Positions 54,935 to 63,845 of a stretch of 64,000 nt of DNA are shown here, in pieces. The notes below the pieces were generated by a model. The model saw only the letters and a list, made by a program, of their open reading frames with translations, was not told the DNA's origin and searched no databases. Both the position numbers and the translations under genes were made by a program. This DNA comes from Pleomorphovibrio marinus (lineage in GTDB: Bacteria > Bacteroidota > Bacteroidia > Cytophagales > Cyclobacteriaceae). The DNA lies in the NCBI RefSeq assembly GCF_003347495.1, contig NZ_QCXY01000001.1, positions 372,001 through 436,000 on the forward strand. The letters run 5' to 3'. Position 1 is the first letter of the stretch. Each line of letters starts with the position of its first letter.

Positions 54935-56278
54935 CTAAGGAGTGTCTGTATTCTCTTTTTTTTCCTCAATGATTTTAATCCTCACTTTTTTTATTCTCCT
55001 TGTATCTACTGCCAATATAGTAAATTCAAAGTCTTTATATCTGATTTTAGTTCCATTTTTTGGGAGGTTTGAATTGATTTCCAGCAAAAGCCCCCCTAAA
55101 GACTCGCTATCCCCTTTTACCTCGTCAAATAACTGAATGTCCAGATCCAATTTCCTACAGAAGTCATTCAGAGACACTTTCCCTTCAAAAATGTAGGTTT
55201 GATTGTCAATTTTTTTGAATATCACATCCTCGATATCATCAAACTCATCGTTAATCTCCCCGATGATTTCCTCGATAAGATCTTCTAAAGTGACCAGGCC
55301 GGAGGTGCCTCCATATTCGTCTACTACTATTGCCATATGAACCCTCTTCGTCTTGAAGTCGGTAAGCAGGGCATCCACTTTTTTGTTTTCAGGCACGAAA
55401 AAACCATTTCTGATCAAGGATTGCCACTCAAAATCCTCTCCCTTGTCAATATGGTAAAGCAGATCCTTAATATATAAAATGCCCTGGATATTATCTATCG
55501 TCTCATGAAAAACAGGAATCCTTGAAAAACCACTCTTGTTAATTTTGTCCATGAGCTCATGAAAGTCCATTTCTGTATCTACCGCGGTGATTTCCATCCT
55601 AGAGCGCATCACCTGTTTTACAGAAAGGGTGCCAAAATTAACTATGCCTTTGAGGATGTCCTTTTCCTCCACAGAGGTGTCTTCCGAAGTGATTTCAAGT
55701 GCCTGGTGCAGCTCATCCACGGATAGGGCATACCCTTTCTTTTCAATCTTCCTTTCTATGATGTTGCTCATAGCTATCAGAACAGTGGATAATGGGCTCA
55801 CGATAATGGAGAAAAAATGGAGGGCTTTTGCCATTACTTTCGAGAACTTTACCCTTGCGGTATTGGCATATACTTTAGGCACAATTTCACCAATGAAAAC
55901 CAGAGTGAATGTGACTCCAATGGTCTGAAAAACCACTACCAATATTCCTGAGCTGCTACTCCCAAAAAGTGACCATGTGAAGAAGGTGGTGAGCGTGACG
56001 ATACTTATATTTATGAGGTTGTTGAGGATTAAAATGGTGCTCAGCAACTTCTGAGGGATCTCTACAAGTTTGATCACCAATTTGGAGCTTTTTGAATCTT
56101 CCTCCTGCAACTCCTTTAAATCTTGGTGGCTGAGTGAAAAATAAGCCACCTCGGATCCTGACACTAATGCCGAGGCCACCAACAACAAGACAAACAGGAC
56201 AATATTGATGACCAAATAACTCGTGGAGATGGTATCAAGCTCCACCAGGCCAATTAAACTCGGGTAAGGGTCGTCCAT
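54935..56278 (-). CDS. gldE: Gliding motility-associated protein GldE (CNNM/CBS/CorC protein)
   Basis: 447 residues. Four hydrophobic segments form an N-terminal CNNM domain (about 20-180), followed by a CBS pair (VKQVMRSRMEITAV, then VDEYGGTSGLVTLEDLIEEI) and a CorC_HlyC C-terminal domain (LGGLLLEINSNLP). GldE belongs to this architecture, and the mutY-ssb-gldE order is conserved in gliding Bacteroidota. gldD normally follows gldE; here the next gene is gltB 369 bp away. A general Mg/Co efflux role is the alternative. Name rests mainly on the order. Confidence 0.8.
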   Translation of the reverse strand: MDDPYPSLIGLVELDTISTSYLVINIVLFVLLLVASALVSGSEVAYFSLSHQDLKELQEEDSKSSKLVIKLVEIPQKLLSTILILNNLINISIVTLTTFFTWSLFGSSSSGILVVVFQTIGVTFTLVFIGEIVPKVYANTARVKFSKVMAKALHFFSIIVSPLSTVLIAMSNIIERKIEKKGYALSVDELHQALEITSEDTSVEEKDILKGIVNFGTLSVKQVMRSRMEITAVDTEMDFHELMDKINKSGFSRIPVFHETIDNIQGILYIKDLLYHIDKGEDFEWQSLIRNGFFVPENKKVDALLTDFKTKRVHMAIVVDEYGGTSGLVTLEDLIEEIIGEINDEFDDIEDVIFKKIDNQTYIFEGKVSLNDFCRKLDLDIQLFDEVKGDSESLGGLLLEINSNLPKNGTKIRYKDFEFTILAVDTRRIKKVRIKIIEEKKENTDTP

Positions 56279-56400
56279 TAACGTTTACAATTTCGGCAAA
56301 AATAATGAATTTTTATTTATGCTACCTGGCACAGGCCCAGGAACTTGCCCAATGCCTGTGCCATTTTGCTCCTCTTCTTTGCTTTTTTTCACTTGCTCTC

Positions 56401-56868
56401 CTAGAATGGTAAATCGTCTGAGCCATCTTCCATCTCTGACCCGGAAGCAGGACTGCCCACGGCTTCTTCTTTTTTGGCAGGTTGGGCCTGAGGCTGCGTA
56501 TTACCCCCATAGTTGGTGTTCTGGTTTTCCCCAGACGGGGCAGGGCCTAGCATGGTAAAACTTAACACCCTAATTTTTATCCTCTTCCGGTTGTTGCCCT
56601 GATCGTCTTGCCAAGTGTCCGATTTGATCTTTCCTTCGACAAAAATCTGACTGCCTTTTCTCAGGTACTGCTCCGCAATTTTTGCTTGGCCATCCCAAAG
56701 CTCCAAGTCATGCCATTCGGTGTTCTCTACCCGGTTACCATTCCGGTCTTTGTAGACTTCCGTGGTTGCCAGGGCAAGATTAGCCACCACACTTCCGCTT
56801 TCTAGGTGCCTCACCTCAGGGTCCTTCCCCAAGTTCCCAATTAAAATCACTTTGTTTACTCCAGCCAT
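56401..56868 (-). CDS. ssb: Single-stranded DNA-binding protein
   Basis: 155 residues. OB fold at 1-110 (VNKVILIGNLGKDPEVRHLE, with EWHDLELWDGQAKIAEQYL). Low-complexity Gln/Asn/Pro middle. Acidic tip DGSDDLPF binds SSB partners. Standard length. Between mutY and gldE as in related bacteria. Confidence 0.95.
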   Translation of the reverse strand: MAGVNKVILIGNLGKDPEVRHLESGSVVANLALATTEVYKDRNGNRVENTEWHDLELWDGQAKIAEQYLRKGSQIFVEGKIKSDTWQDDQGNNRKRIKIRVLSFTMLGPAPSGENQNTNYGGNTQPQAQPAKKEEAVGSPASGSEMEDGSDDLPF

Positions 56869-56919
56869 AGTCTGTTTGGTTTATTTGGTTAACAAAAAGT
56901 TTTGCCTTAATCTAAACAT

Positions 56920-58029
56920 TTAATCACAATCAATCAAGTACTTGGCGATAAGTATAGGTTTTCCCAAGTCTTCCAATTCCTCCCCATTTACCAAGAGGTA
57001 GTTCCTATCTTCCACCCAGTTACGGAGAATTTCAAGGTCCCCTTTCTGTAGTCTTACCTGCACAAAGGTGGCAAATATCCATTGGTGGGACAAGATATGC
57101 TTATAAGTTGTACCGAATACATCAATTTGGCTGCGTGAAAAACCCCTCAAGCTGGCTAGGGATTCCCCGTCTTCCCATTGATTCTGTTTTTCATTCTTGA
57201 ACTCATCCAGGGGAAAATCTACCAGTCCTTGCCATATATCTCCGGCCCCTCGCTCTTTTACCACCGTATATCCGGCACAGGTAATATGCAGATAGCTGAA
57301 GTAGCGCTTCTTGATCTTCACTTTTTTAGTTTTAACGGGATAATCCTGAACCCTGTTGGCAGAAAATGCATGGCAGTTTTCGACAAGCGGACAAGAGTGG
57401 CAGTCAGGGGACTTGGGGACACACTGCAAGGCACCAAACTCCATTATTGCCTGATTGTAGGTCCCTGGGTCGGAAGTAGCAATAAGTTGGTTGGCCAACT
57501 TTTCAAATTCCTTTTTCCCTTTTTGAGTGGATATATCAGCATCCACCCCAAAAAACCTGGAAAGTACGCGGTACACATTACCATCCACCACAGCCACTTT
57601 TTCTCCAAAGGCAAAAGAAGCTATTGCCGCGGCCGTGTACGGTCCTACCCCTTTTAGCTTCAATAGGTCCCTATAGCTATCGGGGAAATTTCCGCCCCAG
57701 TCATGGACCACCTGCTGGGCGCAGGCATGGAGGTTTCGTGCACGGCTGTAATACCCCAAACCTTGCCAGCACCTCATGACAAGGGAGAGGGGCGCCTCCG
57801 CCAAACTCTTTACATCCGGGAAGGTTTCCGAGAAAACCATAAAATAGGGTAGTCCTTGCGCAACTTTAGTCTGTTGAAGGATAATTTCTGAGAGCCAAAT
57901 GATATATGGATCATCTGTCTTTCTCCATGGCAAATCCCTGCAATTATCGGGGTACCAGGTCAAAAGTCGGTAGGCAAAATCGTTGGTATTCAAAATAATA
58001 TAACTTGTTAAATCAAAGTATGTCAGCAC
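56920..58029 (-). CDS. mutY: A/G-specific adenine glycosylase
   Basis: 369 residues. Removes adenine mispaired with 8-oxoguanine. The HhH-GPD motif is LKGVGPYTAAAIASFAF with catalytic Asp in AVVDGNVYRV. The [4Fe-4S] motif is C-x6-C-x2-C-x5-C in CVPKSPDCHSCPLVENC. The catalytic Glu is in LSEIILQQTKVAQ. C-terminal NUDIX-like domain follows. The N-terminus is about 12 residues longer than usual before the conserved WYPDNCRDLPWR and no other ATG fits, so a non-ATG start is possible. Confidence 0.94.
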   Translation of the reverse strand: MLTYFDLTSYIILNTNDFAYRLLTWYPDNCRDLPWRKTDDPYIIWLSEIILQQTKVAQGLPYFMVFSETFPDVKSLAEAPLSLVMRCWQGLGYYSRARNLHACAQQVVHDWGGNFPDSYRDLLKLKGVGPYTAAAIASFAFGEKVAVVDGNVYRVLSRFFGVDADISTQKGKKEFEKLANQLIATSDPGTYNQAIMEFGALQCVPKSPDCHSCPLVENCHAFSANRVQDYPVKTKKVKIKKRYFSYLHITCAGYTVVKERGAGDIWQGLVDFPLDEFKNEKQNQWEDGESLASLRGFSRSQIDVFGTTYKHILSHQWIFATFVQVRLQKGDLEILRNWVEDRNYLLVNGEELEDLGKPILIAKYLIDCD

Positions 58030-58051
58030 AAAACAAACTAATTTTCAGCAA

Positions 58052-58086
58052 TTTGTTTTTTAATTGGAACGGTTCTTGTAAATTTG
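58052..58086 (+). promoter_or_regulatory. Promoter of the HU-TPR-COX24-RNase G operon
   Basis: TTTG (58052-58055) and TAAATTTG (58079-58086) match the -33 and -7 elements with a 23-nt gap, at the long end of the usual range. It lies about 68 bp before the HU start. Confidence 0.5.
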
Positions 58087-58154
58087 CACTCCCAAAATTA
58101 GTTGGTTAATAGGCGATTAGGCCTAAATTCACTCAAACATAAATTTTAAATACA

Positions 58155-58463
58155 GTGACAAAAGCAGAGGTAATTACAAAGATTTCGGAAAAGACCGGCA
58201 TTCAGAAGGACGATGTGACTCAGACAGTCGAGGCATTCTTCAAGGTAGTAAAAGACTCTATGGCCGAAGGGGACAATATTTATGTCAGAGGATTTGGTAG
58301 TTTTATCAATAAGAAAAGGGCCAAAAAAATCGCCAGAAATATTTCCCAAAACACGGCCATCGTGATCGATGAGCATTATGTACCCGCCTTTAAGCCTTCA
58401 AAAGCTTTTATTGACAAAATCAAAAACAGTAGAAAAGTAGATGAGCTAGCTCCTCAAGAGTAA
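58155..58463 (+). CDS. HU/IHF-family DNA-binding protein
   Basis: 102 residues. Nucleoid protein that bends DNA as a dimer. N-terminal helices MTKAEVITKISEKTGIQKDD, then the beta arms with the family signature GFGSFINKKRAKKIARNI. The start codon is GTG; no ATG lies at the conserved N-terminus. Heads a run of four same-strand genes ending in RNase G. Confidence 0.93.
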   Translation: MTKAEVITKISEKTGIQKDDVTQTVEAFFKVVKDSMAEGDNIYVRGFGSFINKKRAKKIARNISQNTAIVIDEHYVPAFKPSKAFIDKIKNSRKVDELAPQE

Positions 58464-58485
58464 AGCGGCATTCATCTTACAGTGT

Positions 58486-59304
58486 ATGAAGAGATCCCAA
58501 ATCATTTTCCTATTATTCGGAGTTGTGCTTATTGTAGTGTTGTTTTCCTTACCCATGGTAGTGGTGGAGAACAATGAAGAAGAAGGCATGGCTGTGGAGG
58601 AGGGTGATTTGGGTTCTACCTTTTCAGACCCCCAACACAACTCCTCACTCACTCCTGAGGCCAAAGAGGCCATTACCCGCCTAAAAGGGGAAATGGAAGT
58701 AGAGGAGGATAAAGAAAAATTCGCTACATTTGCAGATTCTACTGCCAGGGTATTTGCCGAAAGCGGGAAATTGGACAGTGCTGCTTATTATTATGGGTTG
58801 GCTGCGGACAATGTCCCCAACTTATCTAACTTGGAAAGGGCGGGGAACGCATATTACGAGGCTTTTGGCTTTGCCATGGATGAAGGAAAAACCTCCAGGC
58901 TTGCGTCCAAAACCCGAGCTTACCTTAACAAGGTCTTGGAAGAGGATCCTTCCCGGCTTGACTTAAAAACAAAGGTGGCCATGACCTATGTGTCCTCTGC
59001 CAACCCCATGCAGGGTATCACCATGCTAAGGGATATTTTGGAGCAAGAGCCCACCAATGAGGAAGCCTTGTTTAACATGGGGGTTTTATCTATGCAGACA
59101 GGCCAATACAAAAGGGCTGCGGAGAGGTTTGAGGATTTGGTAAAACATCATCCTGATAACATCCAGGGTCAGTTTTATTTAGGGGTCAGCTATTTTGAGT
59201 CCAACCAAAAAAACAAAGCCAAAAAGCATTTTGAGGCTTTGCGCCAGCTTACGGAAGATGAGCAAATCCTCACTGGTGTAGAAAATTATCTGGAGAGATT
59301 ATAA
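58486..59304 (+). CDS. TPR protein with N-terminal membrane anchor
   Basis: 272 residues. One membrane segment near 4-24 with a long acidic stretch after it (VVENNEEEGMAVEEGDLG). At least three tetratricopeptide repeats, the clearest at about 180-245 (NEEALFNMGVLSMQTGQYKR, then NIQGQFYLGVSYFESNQKNK). Probably a periplasmic or cytoplasmic scaffold. Sits between HU and the small COX24-like gene, a common order in Cytophagales. Confidence 0.75.
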   Translation: MKRSQIIFLLFGVVLIVVLFSLPMVVVENNEEEGMAVEEGDLGSTFSDPQHNSSLTPEAKEAITRLKGEMEVEEDKEKFATFADSTARVFAESGKLDSAAYYYGLAADNVPNLSNLERAGNAYYEAFGFAMDEGKTSRLASKTRAYLNKVLEEDPSRLDLKTKVAMTYVSSANPMQGITMLRDILEQEPTNEEALFNMGVLSMQTGQYKRAAERFEDLVKHHPDNIQGQFYLGVSYFESNQKNKAKKHFEALRQLTEDEQILTGVENYLERL

Positions 59305-59339
59305 TGCTAAAATATTGTTCAACTTAAAACTATAAGATT

Positions 59340-59429
59340 ATGCCTTGTGGTAAAAAAAGAAAAAGACACAAGATCGCCACGCACAAAAGAAAAAAGCGAC
59401 TTAGAAAAAACAGGCACAAGAAGAAGTAA
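59340..59429 (+). CDS. 29-residue basic protein, AURKAIP1/COX24 type
   Basis: MPCGKKRKRHKIATHKRKKR followed by LRKNRHKKK and TAA. More than half the residues are Lys or Arg. The sequence fits the small AURKAIP1/COX24-domain family found in Bacteroidota, whose mitochondrial relatives are mitoribosomal small-subunit proteins. It lies between the TPR protein and RNase G genes, 35 bp after the first. It may bind RNA or the ribosome. Missed by simple minimum-length gene calls. Confidence 0.8.
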   Translation: MPCGKKRKRHKIATHKRKKRLRKNRHKKK

Positions 59430-59494
59430 TATGCTTCTTGCCTGAGTAACACACAAAAAACGTTCTTTAAAAATTTAACAGAAAGAGACACGGA

Positions 59495-61066
59495 TTGAGC
59501 ACAGAATTAGTAATTGATTCTACTCAAAACGGAAGTCGGATTGCCCTTCTCAAGAACAAGAACCTGGTAGAACTTCATTTAGAAGAAGATGACAACAGGT
59601 TTAAGGTAGGGGATATTTATCTAGGGACAGTGAAAAAAATCGTCAACGGGCTGAATGCAGCTTTTATCGACGTAGGGTATGAAAAAGATGCCTTCCTTCA
59701 CTATCAAGATCTAGGCCCCAACATCCGGAGTTTAAGTAAGCTGATTAAAATTATCAGAAACAACAATTTCGCCGGATACAACCTAAAAGGCTTCGAGAAG
59801 TTGCCTGAGATAGACAAGCTTGGAAAAATCTCCCAAGTACTGTCAAAAAGTCATCAGGTTTTGGTACAAGTGGTAAAAGAACCCATTTCTACCAAAGGCC
59901 CCCGATTATCCTGTGAGCTCTCCTTAGCCGGACGCTATTTGGTATTGGTGCCATTTTCAGATGCAGTAAGCGTATCCAAGAAAATCCGAAGTTCGGAGGA
60001 AAGAAAAAGGTTGCTAAGGCTCATCAATTCCATCAAACCCGCCAATTTCGGGGTAATCATCCGCACAGTAGCGGAAGGACAGTCCGTTACGGAACTGGAC
60101 AAAGACCTCAGAAACCTCACGGAAAGCTGGGAAGAGGGAATGCAAAAGATGGCCAAAGCCAAAACAAGGGACAAGGTTATAGGAGAAATGAGCTTGGCTT
60201 CCTCCATCATCAGGGACCTGCTCAACGAATCATTCGACGCAATCACGGTAGAGGACGAAGAAATTTTTAATCAGATGCGGTCTTACATAAGATCCATCGC
60301 CCCTGAAAAGGAAAAAATTGTTAAGCTTTTCAACGGAAAAGCAAAGCTCTTTGAAAGTTTTGGTATTGAAAAACAAATTAAAAGTCTTTTTGGACAGACT
60401 ATTAGCCTACCGCAAGGCGGTTATCTTATCATAGAGCACACCGAGGCTCTGCATGTGGTAGATGTAAACAGTGGCAATAAGTCCAACCAGGAAAGTGATC
60501 AGGAAAACACGGCACTGAAAACCAATTTGGTCGCAGTCAAAGAAATTGCCCGCCAATTGAGACTTAGGGACATGGGAGGCATAATCGTGATCGATTTTAT
60601 CGACATGAAAAAAGCCGACAACAAGAGGGCTGTTTATCAGGCAATGAAGGACGAAATGAGGGACGATCGATCCAGAAACACCGTTCTTCCATTGACAAAG
60701 TTTGGCTTGATGCAAATCACCCGGCAGAGAGTACGGCCTGAAATGAATATTGTGACCAAGGAAACCTGTCCTTCCTGCAATGGTACCGGAAAAATCCAAG
60801 CCTCCATTTTGGTGGCAGATAAACTGGAAAAAGACCTAAACCATATTGCTGTAAACCAAAACGAATCAAAGATTAGAATTGCTTTGCACCCTTATCTCTA
60901 TGCATATTTTACGCATGGGGTCATTTCAAAAAGGGTAAAGTGGTTTTTCAACTATTTCAAGTGGGTGAGCCTGATTAAGGACTCTTCATTACCAGTGACG
61001 GAGTACAAATTCCTGGACGATTCAGGAGAAACCATAGAAATCATAGTAAAAAGCGAGGAAGAATAA
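59495..61066 (+). CDS. rng: Ribonuclease E/G family protein
   Basis: 523 residues. S1 domain (VKKIVNGLNAAFIDVGYEKD) starts near 46. The nuclease core has catalytic Asp candidates in VVDVNSGNK and IVIDFIDM, and the zinc-link motif CPSCNGTGK. The length matches RNase G rather than RNase E (no long C-terminal scaffold). TTG start; the conserved N-terminus STELVIDS begins right after it. Matures 16S rRNA and degrades mRNA. Confidence 0.93.
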   Translation: MSTELVIDSTQNGSRIALLKNKNLVELHLEEDDNRFKVGDIYLGTVKKIVNGLNAAFIDVGYEKDAFLHYQDLGPNIRSLSKLIKIIRNNNFAGYNLKGFEKLPEIDKLGKISQVLSKSHQVLVQVVKEPISTKGPRLSCELSLAGRYLVLVPFSDAVSVSKKIRSSEERKRLLRLINSIKPANFGVIIRTVAEGQSVTELDKDLRNLTESWEEGMQKMAKAKTRDKVIGEMSLASSIIRDLLNESFDAITVEDEEIFNQMRSYIRSIAPEKEKIVKLFNGKAKLFESFGIEKQIKSLFGQTISLPQGGYLIIEHTEALHVVDVNSGNKSNQESDQENTALKTNLVAVKEIARQLRLRDMGGIIVIDFIDMKKADNKRAVYQAMKDEMRDDRSRNTVLPLTKFGLMQITRQRVRPEMNIVTKETCPSCNGTGKIQASILVADKLEKDLNHIAVNQNESKIRIALHPYLYAYFTHGVISKRVKWFFNYFKWVSLIKDSSLPVTEYKFLDDSGETIEIIVKSEEE

Positions 61067-61081
61067 TCCTCGCTTTTTTTT
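61052..61081 (+). terminator. Rho-independent terminator of the RNase G operon
   Basis: AGCGAGGA and TCCTCGCT pair with a 7-base loop and run into eight T residues. The stem starts before the stop codon and includes it in the loop. Confidence 0.9.
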
Positions 61082-61174
61082 ACCTCCTAAAATTCAATTC
61101 CTAGATTAGGTTGAGCAAAATATTCCTCGCACTCACTCATCGATCCCTATTGGGTTGCCTACTTCCCCACAATA

Positions 61175-61437
61175 TCAAGGGGCTATCACATAAAAATTCA
61201 TGCCCAAACCCAAAGAAGAACTGGCTTCCTTCTTATTAAAAATAGCTTCTCTAGAAAGCTGCATTTCTTCCTAGACCTCGAATGGCATAACAATGGTATC
61301 CATGACATAAAGCCTTTACACATTGCGGTCACCTTGCTTATTACAATTCCCTCCTCGTACGGATAGGTGCCAGTTTCCTGAGAATGGAGAAAATGGCAGG
61401 ATCCGAATAGCAATACTGATAAATAAACCCTTTTCAT
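61175..61437 (-). pseudogene. Decayed secreted protein gene
   Basis: Starts MKRVYLSVLLFGSCHFLHSQ, a Sec signal, then ETGTYPYEEGIVISKVTAMC. In the original frame the rest (RSRKKCSFLEKLFLIRRK) looks like noise. A second frame continues sensibly: MDTIVMPFEV, a TAG, then EEMQLSREAIFNKKEASSSL, then GLGMNFYVIAP and TGA at 61175. So at least one frameshift and one stop interrupt it. It lies between convergent-like RNase G and mgtE. Family not recognised. Confidence 0.4.
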
Positions 61438-61472
61438 CCTGTCTCGCTGTTGTATAGTTGGTCTTTCAATTG

Positions 61473-62861
61473 TTACAATCCCAGCATATATACCGTCACA
61501 GAGAAATAAATCATCAAACCGGTTATATCCACCACAGTAGTGATGGCAGGAGAAGCTGCCACGGCAGGGTCACCACCAAATCGCCTAACCAAGAGTGGCA
61601 GGCCTGCTCCGATGCAAGTGGCGGTTACCACTTGTAGGGATAAGGCAACGGCAATTACAAATGCAAGTTGGTACAGCGTGTATTCATCCGGGACAGAGGT
61701 TTCCCAACTGAGAAAAAGCACTTTCCCAAAGGCCAATATCCCCAAACAGATCGCTATCAAAAAAGAAATTCTGAATTCTTTATAAATGATTTTTAGCCAG
61801 TGCCCAGGTTTTATCTGCCCCAATGCCAAGGCTCTCACAATTACTGTGGCTGCCTGAGACCCAGAGTTCCCCCCTGTGTCTGCCACCATGGGCATATAAA
61901 GTGCTAAAATGATCAAGGTTTCCAGGGTAGATTCAAATTTGTGAATGATCAAGCCTGAAATAATGCCTATCGCAGCCAAAGAAACGATCCACACCACTCG
62001 CTTTCGAAAATGTTGCATGGAACTCGTTTCCATATAAGGCAAATCCGCATTTTCCTGCATGATTCCCATGAATTTTTCCATGTCTTCCGTATGCTCCGCG
62101 CGGATCACATCAATAGCTTCATCATGGGTTACGATACCCACCAGTTGATCCTTCATGTTAAGTACAGGTATGGCCAGCAGGTCATAGTCCTCGATTTTCC
62201 TGGCCACCTCTTCCCTATCGTCAATCACCCTAGCAAAGACAAAATTCTCATGCAGAATTTCACTAATTAATTGGGTGGGCCTGGCCATTATCAAATCCTT
62301 TAAGGAAACAAAGCCCACCATCTTCATCTGGTAATCCACCGCGTAAACGTAATAGATCATCTTCTTGGAGGGGGAGTCCCTTCTCACCTTGGCCATGGCA
62401 GACTCCACCGTCATGGAAGACTGAATGGTGGCAAAATCAGTGCTCATTATCCCACCGGCTGTTTCGGGGGGATAGGCACTGAGGCGGATCACGTCCTCCC
62501 TTACAGGCTTGGTAAGATATGGCAATATTGCTGCCTGCTCCTCCTGAACCATATGCTGAAAAAGATCACACCTGTCCTCAGAGGGCATATTTTCAAAGAT
62601 GGGCGAAAACCTTCTTTTGCTTATTTTCTGAAAGAAATTAAGCTGTCGCTTGATATCGAACCCAGTGAAAATTTTCGCCTGATCCTCCTCCTCAAAGTAA
62701 TCCAGCACGGATAGAATAATCTCCTCTTCTTTACTCTCTAAAACCTCTGAGACTTCCACTAGTGGCAATTTCTTAAGGAGGGGGAGCAATTCCTTGAGTT
62801 TTTGGGGGTCATCCAGTGCTTCCCAATCTATTATTTCATCTGTATTGTCAAAATGTTTCAT
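61473..62861 (-). CDS. mgtE: Magnesium transporter MgtE
   Basis: 462 residues. N-terminal MgtE-N superhelix (about 20-130), a CBS pair (about 140-260; MTVESAMAKVRRD and VARKIEDYDLLAIPVLN), then five membrane segments with the pore motif PMVADTGGNSGSQAATVIVRALALG. Length and layout are standard. The start overlaps the mgtC-like stop by 4 bp, so the two are cotranscribed. Confidence 0.95.
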   Translation of the reverse strand: MKHFDNTDEIIDWEALDDPQKLKELLPLLKKLPLVEVSEVLESKEEEIILSVLDYFEEEDQAKIFTGFDIKRQLNFFQKISKRRFSPIFENMPSEDRCDLFQHMVQEEQAAILPYLTKPVREDVIRLSAYPPETAGGIMSTDFATIQSSMTVESAMAKVRRDSPSKKMIYYVYAVDYQMKMVGFVSLKDLIMARPTQLISEILHENFVFARVIDDREEVARKIEDYDLLAIPVLNMKDQLVGIVTHDEAIDVIRAEHTEDMEKFMGIMQENADLPYMETSSMQHFRKRVVWIVSLAAIGIISGLIIHKFESTLETLIILALYMPMVADTGGNSGSQAATVIVRALALGQIKPGHWLKIIYKEFRISFLIAICLGILAFGKVLFLSWETSVPDEYTLYQLAFVIAVALSLQVVTATCIGAGLPLLVRRFGGDPAVAASPAITTVVDITGLMIYFSVTVYMLGL

Positions 62862-63571
62862 TCTTCCATTGCTTGTGCCTCAAATTCCCAACTTACTTCC
62901 ATAACCCCGTATTCGAGGGTGAGTTTGCCGGCGAACCCTTCTATTATCTCATCGCTTTTTCCTACAGCAAAAACCTGAGCCTCCACAAGGGAGTGGTCAG
63001 GATTACCGTTGTCGCTGCTTTTCAGGAACCTTAATTGGAGATTTCTGTGAACCTTGATAATCTCCAACATCATTACCCTAAGGTGATTTTCCACTCTGTC
63101 CAAATATTTTATCTTAATAAAATAAAAGTAAGTTCCTTCCTCTTCTGTCTTATCTTGGGGTATAGCACTGAGCTTAATCCCCAAGGGTCGTAGCACAATA
63201 TGGGCAAACATGATAGCTGCAGCCGTGATCAAGGATTCAGCATGTAAGCCAACTCCTGCCAAGGATCCCACAGCAGCCGAACACCAGATGGTGGCCGCAG
63301 TATTTAAACCCTGTACATTAAACCCATCTTTCATGATTACCCCAGCACCTAAAAATCCAATGCCAGTCACAATCTGCCCTGCAACCCGGGATGGGTCACC
63401 TGTGTCCCCCGTAAGGGAAACCAACAAAAGAATAGATGCAGCAGCACCAGTGGCTACCAAGGTATTGGTACGCAAACCTGCACTTTTTTGTCTCCATTGG
63501 CCCTCAAGCCCTATTGCTGCACCTAGGAACATGGTAAGTCCCAGCCGTAGTATAAAAGTGGTCAAGGTCAT
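62858..63571 (-). CDS. MgtC/SapB family membrane protein
   Basis: 237 residues. Four or five membrane segments in the first 140 residues with the family signature RLGLTMFLGAAIGLEGQWRQ, then AGLRTNTLVATGAA and GIGFLGAGVIMKDG. The C-terminal 95 residues form an ACT-like cytoplasmic domain. MgtC-type proteins help growth at low Mg and modulate membrane potential or ATP synthase; pairing with mgtE fits a magnesium role. Confidence 0.9.
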   Translation of the reverse strand: MTLTTFILRLGLTMFLGAAIGLEGQWRQKSAGLRTNTLVATGAAASILLLVSLTGDTGDPSRVAGQIVTGIGFLGAGVIMKDGFNVQGLNTAATIWCSAAVGSLAGVGLHAESLITAAAIMFAHIVLRPLGIKLSAIPQDKTEEEGTYFYFIKIKYLDRVENHLRVMMLEIIKVHRNLQLRFLKSSDNGNPDHSLVEAQVFAVGKSDEIIEGFAGKLTLEYGVMEVSWEFEAQAMEE

Positions 63572-63845
63572 CTTTCCTCCTTAATAGTTAGATGGCACAT
63601 CGTTTAATTTACCCCTTACCACCTAAAGGAGGCTAAGGAAAATCATTGTTTTCGTATTCCTGATGGGGGTTTTTCCATTTTTTTTGAATTTCGATACAAA
63701 TTTAAGCAAAGACCATGCAGGGGTTTGATGGAAACACTTAAAAAAAACATTAGAATTTCATTAGACATCTAATCAGAAGTATGGCATCTCCTTCAATAGC
63801 CTAAATCCATATTCCTTAGGTATTATTGGTAAAACTTGATAATCC
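63572..63845. other. Intergenic, upstream of the mgtC-mgtE pair
   Basis: About 275 bp before a repeat copy. No open frame of coding character, RNA fold or clear promoter boxes were recognised. Confidence 0.45.
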
